Assembly (NCBI RefSeq): GCF_026342015.1
Contig: NZ_JAPENL010000001.1
Location: 310,001 to 374,000 of the forward strand
Source: Micromonospora lupini
GTDB lineage: Bacteria > Actinomycetota > Actinomycetes > Mycobacteriales > Micromonosporaceae
DNA length: 64,000 nt
Direction: 5' to 3'
This document shows positions 1 to 10,423 of this stretch, piece by piece. A program made the translations under genes and the position numbers. Each line of letters opens with the position of its first letter. Position 1 is the stretch's first letter. The notes under the pieces are model-generated. The model did not search any database. It was given only the letters and a program-made list of their open reading frames with translations, and was not told the origin of the DNA.

Positions 1-36
1 GGTGCAGTTGAGCACGAGGGCACGGATGCTTGCCAC
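1..36 (-). CDS. Flavodoxin-family / NADPH-dependent FMN reductase, N-terminal end only
   Basis: Only the first 12 codons lie in the window; the gene runs off the left edge. A GTG start at 34-36 is preceded on the minus strand by GGAAGGA with a six-base spacer. The residues VASIRALVLNCT match the usual opening of actinobacterial flavodoxin-family proteins (a short polar lead, then the first beta strand ALVLNCT running into an FMN phosphate loop). Such proteins bind FMN and reduce quinones or flavins. The assignment rests on a short motif, so it is moderate. Confidence 0.5.
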   Translation of the reverse strand, partial: MASIRALVLNCT

Positions 37-219
37 GTCTGATCCTTCCGGCCGTCGGGCAGGGTGACTGACCGCCACCCCATACCCGGGCACCGGCCCG
101 AATCACGTCCTCGCGGCGTTGCTTTCGCGGGAGGGCCGACCGCGAGGCGCAGTGCGTCGGGTCGACCCATCGGTTGACAACCCGTTTGGGGTGAAAGCGG
201 CGTTAGGACAGCAGACCCG

Positions 220-270
220 GTCACTTTCGTGTTCCCCGCGCTCGCCGACCCCACCCGCCGAGCCATCCTG
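220..270 (+). pseudogene. Remnant of an ArsR-family regulator N-terminus
   Basis: One frame reads VTFVFPALADPTRRAIL, which is the hallmark first helix of ArsR/SmtB regulators (FxALADPTRRxIL). The frame then departs into unrelated sequence (PDCRPATDNP) and there is no winged helix after it. A perfect TTGACA box sits at 174-179 but no good -10 follows. I read this as a truncated, non-functional copy; the rest of 37-335 holds no gene that I can support. Confidence 0.45.
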
Positions 271-335
271 CCCGACTGCCGGCCGGCGACTGATAATCCG
301 TGGCTGTGCGGGGCGTCCGGTGGCACGGTGTCGGC

Positions 336-2922
<2,587 letters not shown>

Positions 2923-2926
2923 GCGG

Positions 2927-3577
2927 TCACCGCTCGGCGAGTCGGGTGCTGTCGACGAGTTCGCGGGGGGCCCGCGGGCCGGAGAGGCTCTTCGCCTGGT
3001 ACATGGCCGCGTCGGCGCGGCTGAGCGCGTCGGTGAGCTGGGCCGGGCCGGTCACCGGGGAGAGCCCGACCGAGGCGGTCACCCGGACGCTGCACCCACT
3101 GAGCCGGATGGGCGCGGCGACTGTCTCGCTGAGACGTCGGGTGGCGTGCTCGATCCAGCGCCTGTCGACGGTGGGGCTGGCGAGCAGGCCCGCGAACTCG
3201 TCGCCGCCGAGGCGGGCGACGAGGTTGTCCCCGGCGAAACCGGCCAGCCGTTCGGCCACGCTGATCAGCACCTGGTCGCCGGCGGCGTGCCCGTACCGGT
3301 CGTTGATCTGCTTGAAGTCGTCGAGGTCGAGCACGATGGCGATCAGCGGCCGGCCGTCGGCGTTGGTGAGCAGGGCGGCCGCGAGGCGGTAGAAGGCGCG
3401 TCGGTTGGGCAGCCCGGTGAGCGGGTCGTGGCTGGCGGCGTGCCGTTCGGCGGCCAGCTCGGCCTGGAGGTGCCCGATCTCGGCCTCGGCCTGTAGGGCC
3501 CGCCGGCGCATCTGCCAGGAGGAGAGGAGCGCTCCCGCGGCACAGAGGCCGGAGGCGACGCTCATCGGATCCGGCAC
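2927..3577 (-). CDS. GGDEF-domain diguanylate cyclase
   Basis: About 216 residues: an N-terminal hydrophobic stretch (SVASGLCAAGALLSSW), a short coiled helix rich in Ala/Glu, then a full GGDEF domain beginning DPLTGLPNRRAF and containing the intact active-site loop GGDEF near residue 123. This is the catalytic domain that makes cyclic di-GMP from two GTP. No EAL domain is present. The start is uncertain: GTG 3577 sits three bases after GGAGGT, ATG 3589 lies upstream of that site and ATG 3562 downstream. It converges on the monooxygenase gene with only four bases between stops. Cyclic di-GMP controls development in actinomycetes through BldD; any link here is inference. Confidence 0.8.
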   Translation of the reverse strand: MPDPMSVASGLCAAGALLSSWQMRRRALQAEAEIGHLQAELAAERHAASHDPLTGLPNRRAFYRLAAALLTNADGRPLIAIVLDLDDFKQINDRYGHAAGDQVLISVAERLAGFAGDNLVARLGGDEFAGLLASPTVDRRWIEHATRRLSETVAAPIRLSGCSVRVTASVGLSPVTGPAQLTDALSRADAAMYQAKSLSGPRAPRELVDSTRLAER

Positions 3578-3746
3578 GAGACCTCCCATCGCCGCGACCG
3601 CCTCCAACCGTCGGTCTGCGCGGCGCGGTGCCGCGTCGGGCCAGTTTTCCCTGGTGGTTGCCCCAGTCGGGGTAACGCAAAGTGAACGGATAAGCACCGA
3701 TCACGTGCGTTATCATGCTCGCCGTCCGGTGCAGATGCAATAGCAG

Positions 3747-3758
3747 ATGCACGTGCAT
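3747..3758 (+). promoter_or_regulatory. 12-bp perfect palindrome before the DUF397 gene
   Basis: ATGCACGTGCAT is self-complementary. It overlaps a direct repeat of GCAGATGCA (3731-3739 and 3743-3751). The cluster lies about 90 bases before the DUF397 start and upstream of an XRE regulator gene, so an operator is plausible. There is no other evidence for the bound protein. Confidence 0.35.
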
Positions 3759-3843
3759 AACCGTCCGATGTCGATACCGCACCCTCGCCGTCACCGCTCC
3801 TCCCACGGGCACCGGCGGGCTCGTGAGCAGAAAGACGCCTCTC

Positions 3844-4083
3844 ATGCAACAGCCACCCAATGGCGTTCCGATTCCTCAGTTGCCCCCGCTGACCTGGCAG
3901 AAGAGCCGCCGCAGCAACCCGAGCGGCAACTGTGTCGAACTCGCCGAGCTGCCCGGGGGAGCCGGCATCGCCGTTCGCAACTCGCGCCATCCGGAAGGAC
4001 CCGCGCTGATCTACACGGTGGATGAGATCGCCGCGTTCGTGCTCGGCGCGCGCGACGGCGACTTCGATCACCTGATCAACTGA
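3844..4083 (+). CDS. DUF397 domain small protein
   Basis: A 79-residue protein with the DUF397 signature: a conserved W-x-K-S-x-x-S start (TWQKSRRSNPSGNCVELAEL) and the later segment VRNSRHPEGPALIYTVDEIAAFV. In actinomycetes these proteins are almost always encoded beside an XRE regulator with a DUF5753 domain, as in the whiJ-type loci of Streptomyces, and are thought to modulate that regulator. Here the XRE gene follows 138 bases downstream on the same strand, with its own ribosome site. ATG 3844 gives the normal family length. Confidence 0.85.
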   Translation: MQQPPNGVPIPQLPPLTWQKSRRSNPSGNCVELAELPGGAGIAVRNSRHPEGPALIYTVDEIAAFVLGARDGDFDHLIN

Positions 4084-4221
4084 CCGGCCGCCGAAGGCCG
4101 TCCCGGCGACGGGACTGAATCGCCGGTCCGGAGGAGTTCACCTCACTGTCGGTCCATGGCATGCTTACACGTCGGCCGGGCTGGGTGCCCGACCGCGTGG
4201 TCGGTATCCGGAGGTCCGCAC

Positions 4222-5109
4222 GTGACGATGGTTCCCGCCGAGGGCGGCCCGACAACCGGGCCAACCGTGCTGCGCATGCTGCTCGGCGCCCAACTGCGCC
4301 GCCTGCGGGAGTCCAGCGGGGTGACCCGGGAGGGCGCCGGGTGGGAGATCCGCTCCTCCGAGTCGAAGATCAGTCGGATGGAGCTGGGACGGGTCGGCTT
4401 CAAGGAGCGCGACGTGTCCGACCTGCTCACCCTCTACGGCGTCAGCGACGAGGGCGAGCGCGAGGCGCTGCTGAAGCTCGCCCGAGACGCCAACAGCCCC
4501 GGCTGGTGGCACCGCTACGGCGACGTGCTGCCCAGCTGGTTCCAGTCGTACCTGGGCCTGGAGGCGGCCGCCGCGCTGATCCGCAGCTACGAGGTGCAGT
4601 TCGTCCCCGGCCTGTTGCAGACCCGGGAGTACGCTCGCGCGGTCGTGCTGCTCGGGCACGGCGCGGCCGGCGCCGCCGAGATCGATCGCCGCGTGGCGTT
4701 GCGGATGCAGCGCCAGCAACTGCTCCACCGGGACAACCCGCCGCAGCTCTGGGCCGTGGTGGACGAGGCGGCGCTACGCCGTCCGATCGGTGGCGCCGAG
4801 GTGATGCGTGGCCAGCTCACCGCGCTCATCGAGGCGACCAAGTCGCCCACCATCCGGCTCCAGGTCATTCCGTTCGCCGCCGGTGGCCACGCGGCAGCCG
4901 GCGGCGCCTTCACCATCCTGCGCTTCGGCGACCAGGAGTTGCCCGACATCGTCTACATCGAACAGCTCACCAGCGCCATCTACCTCGACAAGCGCGACGA
5001 CCTCGACTATTACGCCGTGGCCATGGAACGGTTGTGCGTCGAGGCCGAGCCGCCGGAGCGTACGCCGGAGATCCTTTCTCGGCTGCTGGACGAGCTGTAC
5101 GCCCAGTGA
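4222..5109 (+). CDS. XRE-family regulator with DUF5753 domain (WhiJ-like)
   Basis: About 295 residues. An N-terminal helix-turn-helix spans roughly residues 14-70 (LGAQLRRLRESSGVTREGAGWEIRSSESKISRMELGR), followed by the DUF5753 domain, typified by YEVQFVPGLLQTREYARAV and the C-terminal IVYIEQLTSAIYLDK. GTG 4222 is chosen because GGAGG lies seven bases before it; an upstream ATG at 4156 has none. These regulators pair with DUF397 proteins and act in developmental control; the DUF397 gene is immediately upstream and a methyltransferase follows, all co-oriented. Target genes are unknown. Confidence 0.85.
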   Translation: MTMVPAEGGPTTGPTVLRMLLGAQLRRLRESSGVTREGAGWEIRSSESKISRMELGRVGFKERDVSDLLTLYGVSDEGEREALLKLARDANSPGWWHRYGDVLPSWFQSYLGLEAAAALIRSYEVQFVPGLLQTREYARAVVLLGHGAAGAAEIDRRVALRMQRQQLLHRDNPPQLWAVVDEAALRRPIGGAEVMRGQLTALIEATKSPTIRLQVIPFAAGGHAAAGGAFTILRFGDQELPDIVYIEQLTSAIYLDKRDDLDYYAVAMERLCVEAEPPERTPEILSRLLDELYAQ

Positions 5110-5195
5110 CCTCGCGGCCGGGGCGACGGGCACACCCCGTACGGACCTAGCATGGTCGGCGACCGGCCATAGTGGACCGACGCTGGGAGGCGGCC

Positions 5196-6038
5196 TTGAC
5201 CACTGATGCTCGCGACACGACTGGCGACTCGTCGAGCGACCGGATCGACACGTCGGTGGCCCACCCCGCCCGCCGCTACAACTACTGGCTGGGCGGCAAG
5301 GACAACTTCCAGGCCGACCGCGACTCCGGGGACGCCATCGCGGCGGCCTTCCCGACCATCCGCACCGCCGCGCTGGAGAACCGCCGGTTCCTGCGGCGGG
5401 CCGTGGGCTATCTGGCCCGCGAGGAGGGCATCCGGCAGTTCCTCGACATCGGCACGGGCATCCCGACCGCCGACAACACGCACGAGGTCGCCCAGGCCGT
5501 CGCGCCCGAGTCCCGCGTGGTCTACGTGGACAACGACCCGATCGTGCTCGCGCACGCCCGCGCGTTGTTGAGCAGCACCACCGAGGGCGCCACCGCGTAC
5601 ATCGACGCCGACCTGCGCGATCCCGAGCGGATCCTGCGCCATCCGGAGCTGCTGCGCGCCATCGACCTGGCACAGCCCGTCGCGCTGATGCTGGTGGCGG
5701 TGCTGCACTTCGTGCCGGACGACGACGACCCGTACGCGCTGGTGCGGCGGCTGCTCGACGCGCTTCCGGCCGGCAGTTACCTGGCCGCTTCGCACGCCAC
5801 CCACGAATACCTGCCGCCGGCGATCGCCGAGGAGGCCAGGGCGGCGGCCAAGGGTGGCGGCCCGCACGGGCTGATCAACCTGCGCACGCGGGCCGAGTTC
5901 GCGGGTTTCTTCACCGGGCTGGACGTGATCGAGCCGGGCATCGCGTCGGTCGCCGAGTGGCGGGCCGAGAGCGAGCCGCAGCCGCGCCCGTCGGTGGTCG
6001 AGGTGAGCATGTACGGCGGTGTCGCCCGCCTGCCCTGA
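5196..6038 (+). CDS. S-adenosylmethionine-dependent methyltransferase (PF04672 type)
   Basis: About 280 residues. It contains the family's N-terminal signature HPARRYNYWLGGKDNFQADR and a SAM-binding glycine motif, FLDIGTGIPT, near residue 83, then VVYVDNDPIVLAHARALL (acidic end of beta 2). This actinobacterial family commonly neighbours XRE/DUF397 genes; its substrate is not known. TTG 5196 follows GGGAGG by five bases and is favoured over GTG 5172, which has no ribosome site. The gene is 86 bases after the XRE regulator and may share its transcript. Confidence 0.8.
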   Translation: MTTDARDTTGDSSSDRIDTSVAHPARRYNYWLGGKDNFQADRDSGDAIAAAFPTIRTAALENRRFLRRAVGYLAREEGIRQFLDIGTGIPTADNTHEVAQAVAPESRVVYVDNDPIVLAHARALLSSTTEGATAYIDADLRDPERILRHPELLRAIDLAQPVALMLVAVLHFVPDDDDPYALVRRLLDALPAGSYLAASHATHEYLPPAIAEEARAAAKGGGPHGLINLRTRAEFAGFFTGLDVIEPGIASVAEWRAESEPQPRPSVVEVSMYGGVARLP

Positions 6039-6053
6039 GACAGCCGGGCCGGG

Positions 6054-6458
6054 TCAGGCGCCGGCGGCGTCGTCGTACCGCTCGCGGGCGGAGTGCACCT
6101 CGCCGATGTGCGTCTCGGCCCACGCCTTGATGGCGCGCTGCACCGGCAGCAGGCTCTCGCCCAGCGGCGTCAGCCGGTAGTCGACCCGGACCGGCACGCT
6201 CGCGGTCACCGACCTGTCGACCAGGCCGTCGCGTTCCAGCTTGCGCAGCGTCTGGGTGAGCATCTTCTGACTGGCCCCGGCAACGGTACGGGCCAGTTCG
6301 CTGTGCCGCAGCGGCCCGTCGGCAAGCGCGCTCACCACGAGCGTCAGCCACTTGTCGCTGAGTGTCGCCAACAGCTCGTGGCCCGGGCACTCGGCCAGGA
6401 AGGCGTTGTAGCGGCGGCGTTCCCGCTCGCGGCGCTCGTCGGCGGTCATGGTGGCCAT
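6054..6458 (-). CDS. HxlR-family winged-helix regulator
   Basis: 134 residues with the HxlR pattern: LSDKWLTLVVSALADGPLRHSELARTVAGASQKMLTQTLRKLERDGLVDR followed by YRLTPLGESLLPV. HxlR proteins are dimeric DNA binders that often respond to electrophiles and control an adjacent, divergent oxidoreductase. That is the layout here: a quinone-oxidoreductase-like gene starts 77 bases away on the other strand, and a 9-1-9 palindrome lies between. ATG 6458 has GGGAGG six bases upstream; the in-frame ATG 6449 and 6485 are worse. Confidence 0.88.
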   Translation of the reverse strand: MATMTADERRERERRRYNAFLAECPGHELLATLSDKWLTLVVSALADGPLRHSELARTVAGASQKMLTQTLRKLERDGLVDRSVTASVPVRVDYRLTPLGESLLPVQRAIKAWAETHIGEVHSARERYDDAAGA

Positions 6459-6469
6459 CGTGAACCTCC

Positions 6470-6488
6470 CGGGTGCCCAGGGCACCCG
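6470..6488 (+). promoter_or_regulatory. Palindrome between the HxlR and oxidoreductase genes
   Basis: CGGGTGCCC, a central A, GGGCACCCG: a perfect 9-1-9 inverted repeat. It overlaps a second hairpin, GGCACC-cgaa-GGTGCC at 6481-6496. It sits next to the HxlR ribosome site in a 77-base divergent intergenic region, making it the best candidate HxlR operator. Confidence 0.5.
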
Positions 6489-6535
6489 AAGGTGCCTCCT
6501 TCCCGCCGCAGACTAGCGCTCCTAGCGTCGCCGGT

Positions 6536-7468
6536 ATGAGAGCTGTGATCGTCCGCCGGTTCGGCGGCCCCGAGGTCCTGGAGATCGCCGACCTGCCCGT
6601 GCCGGAGCCGGGAGTCGGACAACTGCGGGTACGCGTCGCCGCCGCCGCCGTCAACCGGATCGACCTGTCCACCCGCAGCGGCGCGTTGAGCGCGGCGGGT
6701 CTGCTGCCACCGCTGCCCGTGGTGGCGCTGGGCTGGGACGTCGCGGGGGAGGTGGACGCGGTCGGGCCTGACGTACGGCGGTTCGCGGTGGGCGAGAAGG
6801 TGATCGGGCTGCGGGACCTGCTCTCCGCGCCGGGCGCCCAGGCCGAGTGGGTAGTGCTGGACGAGGACGCCGTCGCGCCGGCGCCGCGTACCGTCGCCCC
6901 GGAGTTGGCGGCGACGTTGCCGCTGATCGGTCTCACCGCGGCCCGGTCGCTGGCCCTCACCGGCCTGGACGTCGGACGGACGCTGCTTGTCACGGGCGCG
7001 GCCGGCGGGGTCGGCGGTCTGCTGCTCGAACTGGCGGCGGCGCGCGGCATCCGGACCGTCGCGGTGGCCGACGCCCGGGACGAGGAGCTGGTGCGGGGGT
7101 GCGGGGCGGACTGGTTCGTGGCGCGTACCGACCGGCTCGGCGCGGCCGTGCGCGCGGTGGTTCCGGGTGGGGTGGACGCGGTAATCGACGCGGCGGTCGT
7201 CGGGGTCGACGCGCACGAGGCGCTGCGGGGCGGGGGCACCTTCGTCGCGCTTGTGGCGCCGTTCGCCCCGCCGCCGTTGCGGGCCACCCGGGTCGTCGTG
7301 CAGGAGGTCCGCGCCGACGGCGCACGACTGGCCGAGCTGTCCGCGCTTGTCGACGGCGGCCGGCTCAGTCTGCGTCTGGCCGACCGGCTGCCGCTGGCCG
7401 AGGTGGCGGCGGCGCACGAACGGTTGGCCGCCGGGGGCCTGCGGGGTCGCCTGGTGCTGGTGCCCTGA
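6536..7468 (+). CDS. NADPH-dependent oxidoreductase, zinc-independent MDR (quinone oxidoreductase-like)
   Basis: 310 residues of the medium-chain dehydrogenase/reductase fold. The N-terminal GroES-like domain is seen in VIVRRFGGPEVLEIADLPVPEPG and AAAAVNRIDLSTRSG; the Rossmann nucleotide site TGAAGGVGGLLLELAAARG lies near residue 153. The zinc-ligand cysteines and histidines of alcohol dehydrogenases are absent, so it belongs to the quinone reductase/enoyl reductase branch that reduces quinones or enones with NADPH. It diverges from an HxlR regulator that probably controls it. ATG 6536 matches the family start, with no strong ribosome site. Confidence 0.85.
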   Translation: MRAVIVRRFGGPEVLEIADLPVPEPGVGQLRVRVAAAAVNRIDLSTRSGALSAAGLLPPLPVVALGWDVAGEVDAVGPDVRRFAVGEKVIGLRDLLSAPGAQAEWVVLDEDAVAPAPRTVAPELAATLPLIGLTAARSLALTGLDVGRTLLVTGAAGGVGGLLLELAAARGIRTVAVADARDEELVRGCGADWFVARTDRLGAAVRAVVPGGVDAVIDAAVVGVDAHEALRGGGTFVALVAPFAPPPLRATRVVVQEVRADGARLAELSALVDGGRLSLRLADRLPLAEVAAAHERLAAGGLRGRLVLVP

Positions 7469-7479
7469 CGGGCTGCGTA

Positions 7480-7541
7480 TTGACCGTCGCCAACTCGTCG
7501 GGTTAGTCTCTGTATCGATCCAGACTGAATCGATACAGAGA
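7480..7541 (+). promoter_or_regulatory. Promoter and 13-bp inverted-repeat operator of the LacI gene
   Basis: A TTGACC box at 7480-7485 is followed after 17 bases by TTAGTC. Overlapping and downstream of the -10 is a perfect inverted repeat: TCTCTGTATCGAT (7507-7519), nine bases, ATCGATACAGAGA (7529-7541). Its right arm merges with the ribosome site AGAGAGG of the LacI gene. A bound LacI dimer would block both promoter escape and translation start, so autoregulation is very likely. Confidence 0.7.
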
Positions 7542-7549
7542 GGTGCCGG

Positions 7550-8614
7550 GTGAAGCCAACACTGCAAGCCGTGGCGGACGCCGTCGGCGTCTCCCGCAGC
7601 ACCGTGTCCAACGCCTACAGCCGCCCCGACCAGCTGTCCACGGCACTGCGCGAGCGGGTCCTCGACGCCGCACGCCAACTCGGCTACCCGGGGCCCAACC
7701 CCACCGCCCGATCGCTGCGCCGCGGCTTCGTCGGCTCGATCGGGGTCCTGTTCACGTCGCAACTGTCGTACGCCTTCACCGACCCCTTCGCGGTCCGCTT
7801 CCTCACCGGGGTGAGCGCCGCCGCCGAGCGGCACGGCACCAGCATGCTGCTGGTGCCGCTGCCGCCGACGCAGACCGACGCGCGCCGGGCGGTGGAGAAC
7901 GCCGCAGTCGACGGCTTCTGCGTCTACTGCGTGGCCGACGAGGAATGGGCGTTGGACGTGATCCGCGCGCGCGGACTGCCGTACGTCAGCACGGCTCCCC
8001 GCGACGACGCCGACGCGGACGAGCGGTACGTCGGCATCGACGAGCGGGCCGCCGCCCGCGGCATCGCCGCGCACGTCGCCGGTCTCGGCCACCGCCGGGT
8101 GGCCCTGCTCGCCGACGCCGTGCTGCCCGACGCGCCGGCCGGCCCCCTCACCCTCTCCGGGGTGCACGAAGCGTGGCACCCGACCACCCGCGGCCGGCTC
8201 AGCGGCTTCGCCGACGCGTTCCGCGAGGTCGGCGTCGGCTGGGCGGACCTGACTGTGGTCAACGCCCTCGGCAACAGCCGCCAGGCCGCGGCCGCCGCCG
8301 TCGCCGGACTGTTCGACGGGCCCGCACCGCCGACCGCAGTGCTGGCCGGCTCCGACGTGCTCGCCCTCGGCGTGCTCGACGCGCTGGCCAAGCGACCGGG
8401 CCGCACCAACCCGCCGGTCTCGGTGACCGGCTTCGACGACGTCCCCGAGGCCGCCGCGGCCGGCCTCACCACCGTCCGGCAACCGGCCGAGGACAAGGGC
8501 CGCATCGCCGCCGAACTGCTGCTCGACCCGCCCGCGGACGCCGCGGCCGGTCATGTGCTGCTACCCACCGCACTCGTCGTCCGGGCCTCCACCGGACCTG
8601 TCCCGAGGAGTTGA
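7550..8614 (+). CDS. LacI-family transcriptional regulator
   Basis: 354 residues. The helix-turn-helix LQAVADAVGVSRSTVSNAYSRPDQLSTALRERVLDAARQLGY occupies residues 4-46, followed by a periplasmic-binding-protein-like effector domain (YVGIDERAAARGIAAHVAGLGHRRVALL, then VSVTGFDDVPEAAAAGLTTVRQP). GTG 7550 is set by AGAGAGG six bases upstream. The effector is unknown; no sugar catabolic gene adjoins it. The gene is followed after two bases by a 64-residue small gene and is preceded by a strong operator, so it most likely represses its own transcript. Confidence 0.88.
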   Translation: MKPTLQAVADAVGVSRSTVSNAYSRPDQLSTALRERVLDAARQLGYPGPNPTARSLRRGFVGSIGVLFTSQLSYAFTDPFAVRFLTGVSAAAERHGTSMLLVPLPPTQTDARRAVENAAVDGFCVYCVADEEWALDVIRARGLPYVSTAPRDDADADERYVGIDERAAARGIAAHVAGLGHRRVALLADAVLPDAPAGPLTLSGVHEAWHPTTRGRLSGFADAFREVGVGWADLTVVNALGNSRQAAAAAVAGLFDGPAPPTAVLAGSDVLALGVLDALAKRPGRTNPPVSVTGFDDVPEAAAAGLTTVRQPAEDKGRIAAELLLDPPADAAAGHVLLPTALVVRASTGPVPRS

Positions 8615-8616
8615 CC

Positions 8617-8811
8617 ATGGAATTCCCGACTGGCTACGTCACCGCTCTCGACGCGATGAACCGGCACGTCAACTCGGCCCGGCCGGACGCCCCGGTCCAG
8701 GTCGAACGCGCCCGCCGGCCACTACTGGCCCCCACCCGGCAGGTGACCGCCGTCGCCCTGCGCCGCCTCGCCGACCGGATCCAGCCCCGACCGCTGCCTC
8801 GCTGCTCCTGA
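8617..8811 (+). CDS. Small hypothetical protein coupled to the LacI gene
   Basis: 64 residues (MEFPTGYVTALDAMNRH...), basic in its second half, with no recognisable domain. It begins two bases after the LacI stop and GAGGAG lies six bases before its ATG, overlapping the end of the regulator gene, so translational coupling is expected. A C-terminal helix (VTAVALRRLADRI) may be amphipathic. I do not recognise the function. The tight linkage to an autoregulated repressor suggests co-expression with it. Confidence 0.55.
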   Translation: MEFPTGYVTALDAMNRHVNSARPDAPVQVERARRPLLAPTRQVTAVALRRLADRIQPRPLPRCS

Positions 8812-8904
8812 CCACCGCCCATTTCGGCACGCGCGGGACGAACGGTGCCGGTCCGGGCACGCAGAGTGGTCGACTGCGCACTCGCCAGGCAGACTGGTGA
8901 AGCC

Positions 8905-10374
8905 ATGTCACCCTTCGCGCCCACCCTCCGCCTCCACGACCGCTACGTGCTGCACGAGCGGATCGGTCTCGGTGGCATGTCCGAGGTGTGGCGGGCCGAC
9001 GACGAGGTGCTCGGCCGGCCGGTCGCGATCAAGGTTCTCGCCGGGCAGTTGGCCGCCGACCCGCAACTGCGGGCCACCATCCAGCGCGAGGCCCGCGCGG
9101 CCGCCCGGCTGACCCACCCCCACGTCACCCAGGTGTACGACTACGCCGAGGCGACCCTGGCCGGCGGCGTCGTCGTCCCGTACCTGGTGATGGAGCTGGT
9201 CGAGGGTCACAACCTGGCCGACCGGCTGCGCGGCGGCCCACTGCCCTGGCCGGAGGCGGTCCGCGTGGCCGGGCACATCGCCGCCGCGCTGGCCGCCGCG
9301 CACCGCATCGGCGTGGTGCACCGCGACGTCAAGCCGGGCAACGTCATGCTCACCGACACCGGCGCGAAGGTCCTCGACTTCGGCATCGCCGCGCTCGGCG
9401 GCCTCGACAGCCAGTCCGGCGAGCCGCTGATGGGCACTCCCGCGTACTTCGCGCCGGAGCGCCTCGCTGCCGGTCCGCCCGACCCGGCCAGCGACGTGTA
9501 CGCCCTCGGCGCGCTGCTCTACCGCACGCTCACCGGCCAGGCGCCCCTGCCCGTGCAGAGCTGGGAGGACGCCCTGGAGGTGCACCGGCGGGGCACTCCG
9601 GTGCCGCCGCTGCGGGTGGACGGCCTGCCCGGCGACATCGCGGAGCTGACCCTCGCGTGCCTCGCCGCCGATCCGGCCCGCCGGCCGAGCGCCGCGCAGT
9701 TGGCCCGCCGGTTCGGGGCCGGTCAACCGGTCGAGCCGCCCACCGAGCTGCTGCGCATCCTGCCGCCGGCCGCGACGGCCCACCCGCCGACCCTGATCGA
9801 CCGCTCGGCCGTCGCCCGCCCGACGCCTGTCGTGCCCGTGCCGGCCCGCCGCCGCTCGCGCCGACCCCTGGCACTCCTCGTGGCTGCCGGTCTCGCGGTG
9901 CTGGTCGGCGCCGGCGCGCTGCTCACCCAGGGGCACGGCACCCCCGACACCTCCGGCGCCGCGCCGACCGCCGCCCCGCCGTCGGCCTCCGCGCCGACAC
10001 CCGCGCCCAGCACACGGTCACCGAAGCCGTCGGCGTCGGCCTCCACGTCGCCGCCCGCCGCCACCAGTGCCGCGCCCTCGACGGTCGGCCAGCAGGTGCC
10101 GGTCAGCTTCCGCCAGGTGAGCGACGAGTTCGGCGAGGTGCTCTCGGCGGCGGTGGCCCGCGGCGACGTCGACCGGAGGACCGCCGAGGACCTCCGCGAC
10201 GACCTCGCCGACGTGAACCGACGGTCCAAGGACCGCGACCGCCGCATCGCCGACCTGCGGGACACCATCGCCGAGTTGGTGGACCGTGGCCGGCTGCCGC
10301 AGCAGACGGGCGCCCACCTCGACGCCCTGCTCAGCCGGGCCGGTGACCTGTCCACCGGCCGCGCCGACGACTGA
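8905..10374 (+). CDS. Transmembrane serine/threonine protein kinase (PknB-type)
   Basis: 489 residues. The kinase domain covers about residues 12-275: glycine loop GLGGMSEVW, catalytic lysine in AIKVL, HRDVKPGNVML near 138, DFGIA, and the P+1 segment GTPAYFAPE. A juxtamembrane linker leads to one membrane helix (LALLVAAGLAVLVGAGALL, about 325-345), then an extracellular Ser/Thr/Pro-rich stalk and a small charged helical domain (residues about 400-489) unlike PASTA repeats. It phosphorylates Ser/Thr on cytoplasmic or envelope proteins; the outer domain is probably the sensor. ATG 8905 gives the standard start. Transcribed alone or with the hydrolase 49 bases downstream. Confidence 0.9.
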   Translation: MSPFAPTLRLHDRYVLHERIGLGGMSEVWRADDEVLGRPVAIKVLAGQLAADPQLRATIQREARAAARLTHPHVTQVYDYAEATLAGGVVVPYLVMELVEGHNLADRLRGGPLPWPEAVRVAGHIAAALAAAHRIGVVHRDVKPGNVMLTDTGAKVLDFGIAALGGLDSQSGEPLMGTPAYFAPERLAAGPPDPASDVYALGALLYRTLTGQAPLPVQSWEDALEVHRRGTPVPPLRVDGLPGDIAELTLACLAADPARRPSAAQLARRFGAGQPVEPPTELLRILPPAATAHPPTLIDRSAVARPTPVVPVPARRRSRRPLALLVAAGLAVLVGAGALLTQGHGTPDTSGAAPTAAPPSASAPTPAPSTRSPKPSASASTSPPAATSAAPSTVGQQVPVSFRQVSDEFGEVLSAAVARGDVDRRTAEDLRDDLADVNRRSKDRDRRIADLRDTIAELVDRGRLPQQTGAHLDALLSRAGDLSTGRADD

Positions 10375-10423
10375 GCGCATGGCGCGCTCGCCCACGGGCC
10401 GCCGCCGGTCGTAGTCTCAGCCG

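Noticed and set aside
174-207. TTGACA at 174-179 as a complete promoter
   Set aside because: No acceptable -10 hexamer lies 16-19 bases downstream; the nearest T/A-containing box (GTTAGG) is 22 bases away.
6446-8554. A 702-codon open frame on the minus strand
   Set aside because: It lies opposite the well-supported oxidoreductase and LacI genes, has no domain, and is a product of the GC-rich codon pattern.
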